Shown: in pieces, positions 1-6,135 of the stretch
Position numbering within the stretch: the first letter of the stretch is position 1
Layout: each line of letters begins with the position of its first letter
Assembly (NCBI GenBank): GCA_003647375.1
Contig: QMMS01000226.1
Location: 1 to 7,136, forward strand
Direction of reading: 5' to 3'
DNA from: Deltaproteobacteria bacterium
Lineage (GTDB): Bacteria > Desulfobacterota > Desulfobacteria > Desulfobacterales > B30-G6
DNA: 7,136 bases
Notes under the pieces: generated by a model
The model's input: only the letters and a program-made list of their open reading frames with translations
The model's database searches: none
What the model was told of the DNA's origin: nothing
Position numbers and translations under genes: made by a program

Positions 1-2
1 AA

Positions 3-1397
3 GGCTTACACGTCGATCTCAAGTTATCGATTACCGTTTTACCTGTTTTGGTTAGTATTTGTATCGGGGTTGCCATGGTGATGATAACATCTCTTGATCT
101 GGATTTACCGATACAGGGTGCAATCGGTCTTGTGGCTATGATGATTCTATTGTTGAGCGGCATGCCTGTTGGATTTGGCCTAATGGCGGTCGGTTTTCTA
201 TTTATATCTTCAATGAGAGGTCTTGACGCCGGTTTTGAAATGATGGGTCATGCCTGGTTTCAAACTGTGGCTCATTATCCATGGGCAGCAGCTGCGAGTT
301 TTATCGTAATGGGTTTCGTTTGTTTGCATAGCGGATTTGGGGCGGACCTTTTCCATACAGCATATAGATGGTTTGGCCACATGAGAGGGGGATTATGTAT
401 CGCCAGCGTTGGCGCCATAGCAGGATTTTCCGCTGTATCGGGGGATACGCTTACCGGATCTGTTACGATGACTTCCATCGCTTTGCCTGAGATGAGAAAG
501 CACAAGTATGACGATGTGTTATCCATTGGGACACTCACATGTTCAGGAACATTGGGTACTTTGATACCACCCAGCCTTGGCTTTATTATTTACGCTATTC
601 TTGCTGAAGAATCCATAGGCGATCTTTTCATTGCAGGCATAATTCCCGGCATTATCACAGCAATAGCGTTTATGTCCCTCGTTTATTTCAGGTGTCTGAT
701 TAATCCAAAGTTAGGAGCCCGGGGAGAAATATCAACCTGGAAGGAGCGATTTAGTTCGCTAAGAGCAACCGGTCCCATTTTAGGTATATTTACTTTCGTT
801 ATATTCGGAATTTTCGGCGGTCTCTTTACCCCGACAGAAGGAGGGGCATTAGGCGGTTCCTTTGCTATTATTATTGCGTTAATAATGAGGAGAATCAATT
901 TGAAGGCGCTCATGAAGAGTGCGAGTGAAGTAGCTAGACTTAGCGGCATGATATTTACTATTTTAGGTGGTGCCAAGATGTTTGGCTATTTCATCGCCTT
1001 AAGCAGGCTTCCTAATGTTCTGGCAGAAAATATATCTATGCTTAGTGTGCCTCCGTTGGTAATTCTATTTCTCATTGTAATGGTTTTATTCATCTTAGGC
1101 TGTTTCATGCCGGCAATACCTTTAATTCTAATTTGCGTTCCCATTTTCTTACCTATAGCGCATAATTTGCAATGGGATTTACTATGGTTTGGGGTTATTG
1201 TGGTGCTAGCTTACGATCTTGCGACTGTTACACCCCCATTTGGCATCAATCTATTTATCATGAAGGGGGTGACACAAGTTCCTATAAGTGTCATTTATAG
1301 AGGTGTAATACCATTTATTGGAACCCTCCTTTTCATTGTCGCGCTTATATCAGTTTTTCCGGCCCTCGCAACTTGGTTACCCTATAGTCTGCGCTAA
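3..1397 (+). CDS. dctM: TRAP transporter large permease subunit (DctM family), 5' end uncertain or outside window
   Basis: This is the large membrane subunit of a tripartite ATP-independent periplasmic (TRAP) transporter, which uses an ion gradient to import organic acids delivered by a periplasmic binding protein. Family hallmarks are visible, numbered from the TTG at 48: the first helix with SGMPVGFGL near residue 37-45, IALPEMRKHKYDD near 144-156, GTLIPPS near 170-176, FTPTEGGA near 260 and TPPFGIN near 395. The protein is hydrophobic throughout, with about a dozen membrane segments. The frame stays open to the left edge and the upstream codons extend a hydrophobic stretch, so the gene may begin outside the window or be the tail of a fused DctQ-DctM. 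Internal starts at TTG 48, ATG 75 or ATG 81 are possible, but none has a strong Shine-Dalgarno sequence. The DctP and DctQ partners are not in the window and are expected upstream. The substrate cannot be read from the sequence. The family call is very secure, the start is not. Confidence 0.93.
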   Translation, partial: GLHVDLKLSITVLPVLVSICIGVAMVMITSLDLDLPIQGAIGLVAMMILLLSGMPVGFGLMAVGFLFISSMRGLDAGFEMMGHAWFQTVAHYPWAAAASFIVMGFVCLHSGFGADLFHTAYRWFGHMRGGLCIASVGAIAGFSAVSGDTLTGSVTMTSIALPEMRKHKYDDVLSIGTLTCSGTLGTLIPPSLGFIIYAILAEESIGDLFIAGIIPGIITAIAFMSLVYFRCLINPKLGARGEISTWKERFSSLRATGPILGIFTFVIFGIFGGLFTPTEGGALGGSFAIIIALIMRRINLKALMKSASEVARLSGMIFTILGGAKMFGYFIALSRLPNVLAENISMLSVPPLVILFLIVMVLFILGCFMPAIPLILICVPIFLPIAHNLQWDLLWFGVIVVLAYDLATVTPPFGINLFIMKGVTQVPISVIYRGVIPFIGTLLFIVALISVFPALATWLPYSLR

Positions 1398-1494
1398 TCA
1401 TTAAAAGTGAAAACTCTTTGCAGGTGTTATCCAAAGCCCTTAGTTGTCGGCGACGAGGATCAATAAATAGAAAGAAGAATGAAGAGATTCAAAC

Positions 1495-1503
1495 TGCTAT
1501 TAT
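1495..1503 (+). promoter_or_regulatory. Possible extended -10 promoter for the desaturase-reductase-BASS unit
   Basis: The 185-base gap after the TRAP gene contains TGCTATTAT, an extended -10 motif (TGn followed by TATTAT, five of six matches to TATAAT). No good -35 box lies 17 bases upstream (AAGAAT at 1475-1480), so this would depend on the extended -10. Transcription would start near 1510, leaving a leader of about 70 bases before the ATG at 1583. The rest of the gap shows no open frame with a ribosome site, no RNA gene and no hairpin followed by a T-run. The AT-rich surroundings make chance matches likely. Confidence 0.25.
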
Positions 1504-1582
1504 ATAAATGTCCAATACCAAATTCCCTTCTGATCAGCGGTAATCATCACAACAGGATAAAAACATTAACAGGAGTGAACAT

Positions 1583-3073
1583 ATGGCAGACTATGATGCA
1601 ATTATTGTAGGTGCGGGCAACGGGGGGCTAACCGCGTCACTGGGCCTGGCCAGAGCCGGTTTAAAAACGCTTCTCCTAGAGCAACACAATATTCCGGGAG
1701 GCTGTGCTACCAGTTTTGTTCGGGGCCGTTTTGAGTTTGAGGTGGCCCTGCACCAGTTGAGCGGCTTGGGCACGGAAGAATTTCCCGGTCCTCTCCGAAG
1801 CACTTTGGGAGAGCTCGGCGTTATGGACAAACTTGACTTTGTTCGCATGGAAAACCTTTATCGGGTTGTCATGCCGCAAAGCCTGGACATCAGCCTGAAA
1901 GCCGATCGCACAGTAGCCATCACTGCATTAAAAGAACGATTTCCAAAAGAAGCCCTAAATATCGATCGCTTCTTTGACCTGCTTTATGAATACTGTATGC
2001 AGTGGGTCAGCGTGATGATAATGCGTGATTCGGAAGCGTCAAAGGATAAATATCCCCACTATTTCAAGTACACATTAAAAACAACCCAGGAAGTGTTTGA
2101 TGAGTTTTTTCAGGATCCTCAGTTGCAGACCACGGTTGGAATCTATTGGTCTTATCTGGGATTACCGCCTTCAAAGCTTCCCTTTGGCGAGTTCGCGATC
2201 TTGCTGTGGGCCTATATCGAATTTAAACCCTGGCACCTCAAGGGTGGCTCCCAGGCACTTTCCAATACCTTACTCAACACTTATCTGGATGCCGGTGGTG
2301 AAGTTCGCTTTAACTGCGGTGCAAAGAAGATCAAAGTATCTGAAGGCAATGTCACGGGGGTGATCACCGAGGATGGGGATGAAATTACAACGAACCGGGT
2401 TGTTTCCAATGCCGGAACAGTAACAACATACGTCGATTTAATCGGTCCGCAGCATGTTCCTGAGCGGCGATTACGTGAGCTTGGCGCCAGGACAGTGGGC
2501 ACATCCTTTGTGTCCCTTTTCATCGGATTTGATTGTGAGCCCCAGGATATGGGTATTGATCACACAACCAATTTCATTGCTACCAATACGGATGCCGACC
2601 ATACTTATATGACAGCGAAAACGCTCAACGCTCCCGAATATGCATTGTTTACCTGTTACGATGTTGACGATCCGGAATTTTCTCCCAAAGGCACCTGTCA
2701 GGCTTCCGTGGTCGCCCTGTCTTATGCGGAGCCATGGTTGAAAGTTTCACCTATGCAATATTTTGAAACTAAAAATGATTATGCTGAAAAAATGCTGGCT
2801 CTGTTAACTCAAGTTTTTCCGGACATAAGAAATCATATCGAGGAGATTGACGTCGGTACACCACTAACCCACATGCGCTATCTGGGGCATCCTGGAGGGG
2901 CTGCCTATGGTTTTGATCAGTATGCCAAGGATACCGACCTTTTCATGGAACGTAAATCACCTATTAACGGGCTCTTTCATGTTGGCGCCTGGTCAGGTGG
3001 GGGTGGCTTCCAACCGACACTGATGTCGGGCCATTCGACAGCCAGAGCAATCGTCAAAACGATGAAAGGTTGA
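1583..3073 (+). CDS. FAD-dependent oxidoreductase, phytoene desaturase/CrtI-like (COG1233) family
   Basis: A soluble 496-residue flavoprotein of the amine-oxidase/phytoene-desaturase fold. The N-terminal Rossmann motif is IIVGAGNGG (G10, G12, G15), with E33 at the end of the second strand expected to bind the FAD ribose, then IPGGCATSF (37-45), the usual second FAD-contact loop. The C-terminal FAD motif, around residues 463-488, reads GLFHVGAWSGGGGFQPTLMS followed by GHSTA. Length matches the family (about 490-510). ATG 1583 is supported by AGGAG at 1571-1575, seven bases upstream. Related families include carotenoid desaturases, carotenoid isomerases and retinol saturases, which insert, remove or rearrange C-C double bonds. 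No carotenoid genes are present here, so a carotenoid substrate is unlikely. The next gene, an NAD(P)H-linked Fe-S flavoreductase, starts 10 bases downstream and is a plausible electron partner. Family is secure; reaction and substrate are unknown. Confidence 0.9.
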   Translation: MADYDAIIVGAGNGGLTASLGLARAGLKTLLLEQHNIPGGCATSFVRGRFEFEVALHQLSGLGTEEFPGPLRSTLGELGVMDKLDFVRMENLYRVVMPQSLDISLKADRTVAITALKERFPKEALNIDRFFDLLYEYCMQWVSVMIMRDSEASKDKYPHYFKYTLKTTQEVFDEFFQDPQLQTTVGIYWSYLGLPPSKLPFGEFAILLWAYIEFKPWHLKGGSQALSNTLLNTYLDAGGEVRFNCGAKKIKVSEGNVTGVITEDGDEITTNRVVSNAGTVTTYVDLIGPQHVPERRLRELGARTVGTSFVSLFIGFDCEPQDMGIDHTTNFIATNTDADHTYMTAKTLNAPEYALFTCYDVDDPEFSPKGTCQASVVALSYAEPWLKVSPMQYFETKNDYAEKMLALLTQVFPDIRNHIEEIDVGTPLTHMRYLGHPGGAAYGFDQYAKDTDLFMERKSPINGLFHVGAWSGGGGFQPTLMSGHSTARAIVKTMKG

Positions 3074-3083
3074 GGTACTGATT

Positions 3084-4289
3084 ATGAGCAAAAGGAAGAT
3101 CCAATCCCAGATTGAAGGGTACACTGAGATACAACAAGAGATTGAGATTTTACGGAAATATGCCATCGACCGGGCGGCTGAGCGCGGGCACGTCACCCAG
3201 GTCATCAACCGGCTGCACCCCAAGGTCCTGAATCTGCGGGTATCAGAGATCCGGGAGGAGACCCGCTCCACCACTACCGTCCGACTTGTCTCTCAGGACC
3301 GGTATCTGCCGCCGTTTCAGGCCGGTCAGTATATTAATCTTTTTGTCGACATAAACGGCGTAAGGACGAGCCGTCCGTATAGTATCTCCTCACCGCCCAA
3401 CCAAACGGGATACTACGACATCACCGTACGTCGAGTGGCAGACGGATTTGTCTCCACCTATCTTTTGGACGAGGTAAAAGTGGGTGATATTTTTCAGAGC
3501 ACATCGCCGTCGGGGCAGTTTTACCATAATCCGATTTTTCACGGAGAAGACTTGGTTTTTTTGGCCGGTGGCAGCGGCATTACTCCTTTTATGAGCATGA
3601 TCAGGGAAATAACAGACTGCGATCTTAACCGGCGGATTCATCTGATCTATGGAAATCGAATTATTAATGACATCATTTTCAAAGGTGAAATAGAAAAACG
3701 GTCCGCCCGCCATAAAAACCTGACCGTCCATACGGCTATTTCCGAACCCGCCAATGGCTACAAGGGCTTAACCGGATTTATTTCTGCCGAATTGATAAAA
3801 GAACTGGTGGAAAACCATGATGATAAAATGTTTTATGTCTGCGGGCCGGAAGCCATGTACACTTTTGTTCTGGCGGAATTGGAAAAACTGGGCATTCCAG
3901 GACGACAGATCCGTGCGGAGGTATTCGGTCCGCCTGCGGATATCAAATCACAGCCCGGCTGGCCTGAATATGTGAGCCTCGATGACAGTTTTGATGTTAA
4001 AATTAAGGGCAATACGACCATCAAGGCAAAAGCAGGGGAACCCTTAATGAACTCTCTGGAGAGGGCCGGTATCGTTGTAACCGCTTCCTGCAGATCGGGT
4101 GAGTGCAGCCTGTGCCGGACCAAGCTGATTTCAGGAAAAGTCTTTCACCACAACAATGTCAAATTGAGAAAATCCGACCGGGCATTTGATTATATTCACC
4201 CATGTATGGCCTATCCGCTAGAAGATCTTGAGATCTTAATATGGGAAAAGAATACAAATGGGTTAAAACTGAATCATAGGAACATATAA
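3084..4289 (+). CDS. NAD(P)H-dependent FAD oxidoreductase with C-terminal 2Fe-2S ferredoxin domain
   Basis: A 401-residue cytoplasmic electron-transfer protein of the ferredoxin-NADP+ reductase superfamily, which shuttles electrons between NAD(P)H, FAD and a 2Fe-2S cluster. Domain order: a charged, probably helical N-terminal extension (1-45); an FAD-binding barrel (about 47-150) with R97-P-Y-S100; an NAD(P)-binding domain (about 155-285) with GGSGITP at 162-168, YGNR at 189-192 and CGPEAM at 253-258; and a plant-type ferredoxin domain (about 300-390) with cysteines C336, C341, C344 and C374 in the C-x4-C-x2-C-x29-C pattern. All cluster ligands are present. This order matches reductase components of oxygenases and related NADH-acceptor reductases, but no oxygenase is nearby. 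The start is supported by GAGGT at 3072-3076, overlapping the preceding stop codon, so translation is probably coupled to the desaturase-like gene. Likely partner: that flavoprotein. Confidence 0.92.
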   Translation: MSKRKIQSQIEGYTEIQQEIEILRKYAIDRAAERGHVTQVINRLHPKVLNLRVSEIREETRSTTTVRLVSQDRYLPPFQAGQYINLFVDINGVRTSRPYSISSPPNQTGYYDITVRRVADGFVSTYLLDEVKVGDIFQSTSPSGQFYHNPIFHGEDLVFLAGGSGITPFMSMIREITDCDLNRRIHLIYGNRIINDIIFKGEIEKRSARHKNLTVHTAISEPANGYKGLTGFISAELIKELVENHDDKMFYVCGPEAMYTFVLAELEKLGIPGRQIRAEVFGPPADIKSQPGWPEYVSLDDSFDVKIKGNTTIKAKAGEPLMNSLERAGIVVTASCRSGECSLCRTKLISGKVFHHNNVKLRKSDRAFDYIHPCMAYPLEDLEILIWEKNTNGLKLNHRNI

Positions 4290-5170
4290 TGGATAACATA
4301 TATCAGTTTGCTTTCCCGCTAATACTCGCATTTATTATGATGAGCATGGGCTTATCATTGACTCTTAAAAATTTTAAAACTCTCTTCATTGCTCCTAAAG
4401 TGGTGTTTGTCGGATTAATTGCTCAGCTTGTTTTCTTGCCGATAACAGCCTACTTATTATTAGCTGTTTTTGACTTACGCTGGGAATTTGCCGTTGGCTT
4501 TATGCTGCTCGCTGCCTGTCCGGGGGCCGCAACCTCCAATGTCGCCACCAACTTGGCAAACGGCGATCTGGCGTTATCGGTGCTTTTAACCGCGATAACC
4601 AGTTTTATCACCGTATTTACTATTCCTCAAATCGTAAACTTTTCTTTAGCCAGAGTCGGTGGCGAGGCCGTCGCCTTTACGTTGCCTATAGGAAAAACCA
4701 TGCTTCAAATATTCCTGCTTACAATTCTGCCTGTATGTATTGGTATGGTTATCCGTGTTAAATGGGAAGGTTTCGCTAACCGTATGGAAAAACCGGTCAA
4801 GATTATTTCAGTTGTATTTTTGTTGTTATTGATGACGGGTGTGGTCGCCAAAGAATTTACCACTTTCAAAATCGCGTTAGGATCCGTAGGGCCTTTTGCG
4901 ATCACATTTAATGTAGTTACCATGGCTTTGGGATTTTTACTGGCAACACTATTCGCTTTTAGTTTTAAACAGAAAATTACCCTGGCCATTGAAGTTGGAT
5001 TTCAAAATGTTTCTCTGGGATTAGTCATTGCGATGACTTTGCTCAAGAATGTGCTATTTGCCTATCCTTCGATGATATACATCTTTTTTGCTTACGTGAC
5101 CTCAGGCATTATTATTATCTATCGCCATAGGCAAAAGGTTGAAGTCGGCATATCTGAATCGAGATCGTAA
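4289..5170 (+). CDS. Bile acid:sodium symporter (BASS) family transporter
   Basis: A 293-residue integral membrane protein of the BASS family, whose members co-transport Na+ with bile acids, pyruvate, pantothenate or other organic anions. Signature segments are AACPGAATSNVATNLANGD (75-93), followed by ALSVLLTA (95-102), and EVGFQNVSLGL (235-245). Residues corresponding to the known Na+ sites appear retained: Q46, S83-N84, S97 and T101, and E235 with Q239. Eight to ten hydrophobic segments are visible and the C-terminus is short, basic and cytoplasmic-looking. The start codon overlaps the reductase stop codon (TAATG), with AGG at 4278-4280 eight bases upstream, so translation is very probably coupled to the reductase. 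Sitting inside an enzyme operon, it likely carries that pathway's substrate or product, probably an organic anion. Import is the family norm, though export cannot be excluded. Its lower GC content is expected for membrane proteins and is not a sign of transfer. Confidence 0.9.
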   Translation: MDNIYQFAFPLILAFIMMSMGLSLTLKNFKTLFIAPKVVFVGLIAQLVFLPITAYLLLAVFDLRWEFAVGFMLLAACPGAATSNVATNLANGDLALSVLLTAITSFITVFTIPQIVNFSLARVGGEAVAFTLPIGKTMLQIFLLTILPVCIGMVIRVKWEGFANRMEKPVKIISVVFLLLLMTGVVAKEFTTFKIALGSVGPFAITFNVVTMALGFLLATLFAFSFKQKITLAIEVGFQNVSLGLVIAMTLLKNVLFAYPSMIYIFFAYVTSGIIIIYRHRQKVEVGISESRS

Positions 5171-5191
5171 GCCAAGAATAATTAATCCAGA

Positions 5192-5220
5192 TTATCACAA
5201 ATCTCCAATATTTTTAAAAT
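5192..5220 (+). promoter_or_regulatory. Candidate sigma-70 promoter for the BKACE-MBL pair
   Basis: TTATCA (5192-5197) and TAAAAT (5215-5220) are separated by exactly 17 bases and match the -35 and -10 consensus at four and five of six positions. Transcription would start near 5227, giving a leader of about 18 bases with the AGGAGG ribosome site at 5233-5238 just before the ATG at 5245. The region is AT-rich, so chance similarity is possible, but spacing and position are good. Weak read-through from the upstream genes is also possible because no terminator is visible. Confidence 0.42.
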
Positions 5221-5223
5221 ATT
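5207..5223. repeat. Perfect 17-base palindrome overlapping the candidate -10 box
   Basis: AATATTTT (5207-5214) and AAAATATT (5216-5223) are perfect inverted repeats around a single central T. The right arm covers the candidate -10 element, a position where a dimeric repressor could block transcription. Because the arms are pure A/T, the symmetry could also arise by chance, and the one-base centre rules out a stable RNA hairpin, so it is not a terminator. Confidence 0.45.
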
Positions 5224-5244
5224 AACATTAAGAGGAGGGAAGAT

Positions 5245-6120
5245 ATGGAAGAGAAAGTAATCATCACCGCAGCTTTGTCAGGAGCAGGAACATTCAAGAA
5301 CAACAATCCAGCGGTGCCCTATTCGCCTGCCGAATTTGCCGAGGAAGCGGCCAATGCGTACCAGGCCGGGGCGGCTATGGTTCATATTCACGCCCGTCAG
5401 GATGATGGTTGGCCCACGCACGAAGTGGAATTGATCCGGGCCGCCCATGACGCCATAAAGGAAAAGACCCCTGAACTGATCATTAATCTTTCCTCGGCTG
5501 TTGGCATAGGCAAGACCCCGGAGGAGAGAATAACTCAGATAGTGGAAATTAAGCCGGAAATGGCATCCCTGAACACCAATACCATGAACTTCGGCATTCT
5601 GGATCGAAAAACAGGTCAAATAATGATGGAATTTATTTTTGAAAACACCTTTGCCATACTTCAGGATTTCGGCAAAGCCATGGAAGAAAACAAGGTCAAG
5701 CCCGAAGTGGAGGTGTACGACATCGGTGGGCTTGACAATTTTATTCTGATTTCCAAACAGGGTATTTTCAGCGACCCGGTCAATTACAACTTTGTCTGGG
5801 GAGTTGCCGGCGGCCAGAGATTCAGGCCGGACGCTTTCGCCACTCTGGTCCATGCCCTACCGCCGGATTCCAACTTCACCACCTGTGGGGTTGGCCGGGA
5901 CGAATTTCCCTGTATCATGCAGTCCTGCTTGATGGGTGGGCACATGCGCGTGGGTCTTGAAGACAATGTAAAAATGCCGAATGGAGACTTGGCCAAAGGA
6001 AACTACGAACTGGTGGAAGTGGCGGTTAAGGCCGCTCAGGTCATGGGCCGGGAGCCGGCTACACCCGCCGAAGCCAGAAAGATAATGGGGCTTTATAAGG
6101 ACAATATCAACAAGTCCTAA
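5245..6120 (+). CDS. Beta-keto acid cleavage enzyme (BKACE, DUF849; 3-keto-5-aminohexanoate cleavage protein-like)
   Basis: A 291-residue TIM-barrel Zn enzyme of the BKACE family, whose members react a beta-keto acid with acetyl-CoA to give acetoacetate and a new acyl-CoA. The Zn ligands are visible as H47 and H49 in VHIHAR and E239 in GGHMRVGLEDN. Other expected active-site residues are S83 (NLSS), E156 (EVEVY), R235 and D240, aligned from memory with Kce S82, E143, R226 and D231. Two differences stand out: the Kce Glu14 position is G15 here (SGAG instead of TGAE), and Thr106 is S108. This suggests a substrate other than 3-keto-5-aminohexanoate. Length is typical for the family. The start has an excellent AGGAGG (5233-5238) six bases upstream, below a candidate promoter with a palindrome. 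The MBL hydrolase follows 15 bases after the stop codon. Family and reaction type are secure; the substrate is unknown. A kce symbol is withheld for that reason. Confidence 0.93.
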   Translation: MEEKVIITAALSGAGTFKNNNPAVPYSPAEFAEEAANAYQAGAAMVHIHARQDDGWPTHEVELIRAAHDAIKEKTPELIINLSSAVGIGKTPEERITQIVEIKPEMASLNTNTMNFGILDRKTGQIMMEFIFENTFAILQDFGKAMEENKVKPEVEVYDIGGLDNFILISKQGIFSDPVNYNFVWGVAGGQRFRPDAFATLVHALPPDSNFTTCGVGRDEFPCIMQSCLMGGHMRVGLEDNVKMPNGDLAKGNYELVEVAVKAAQVMGREPATPAEARKIMGLYKDNINKS

Positions 6121-6135
6121 TTAAAAGGAGGGAGT

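Noticed and set aside
1416..1436. Small inverted repeat CTTTG/CAAAG after the TRAP stop codon, considered as a terminator
   Set aside because: Only five base pairs with an 11-base loop, and no T-run follows.
1446..1454. Short palindrome GTCGGCGAC in the gap before the desaturase-like gene
   Set aside because: Four-base arms are too short to be meaningful on their own.
1531..1546. TGAT/ATCA inverted repeat upstream of the desaturase-like gene, considered as an operator
   Set aside because: Four-base arms only; expected by chance in AT-rich DNA.
1583..3073. Carotenoid biosynthesis gene (phytoene desaturase in the strict sense)
   Set aside because: No phytoene synthase, cyclase or other carotenoid gene is nearby, and the C-terminal FAD motif differs from classical CrtI; only family-level naming is justified.
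3084..4289. Reductase component of a Rieske or diiron oxygenase
   Set aside because: The domain order fits, but no oxygenase subunit is in the window; the flavoprotein neighbour is the more likely partner.
5278..5853. A long (191-codon) open frame on the minus strand opposite the BKACE gene
   Set aside because: The plus-strand BKACE protein carries all family motifs and a strong ribosome site; the opposite translation resembles no family and is a coding shadow.
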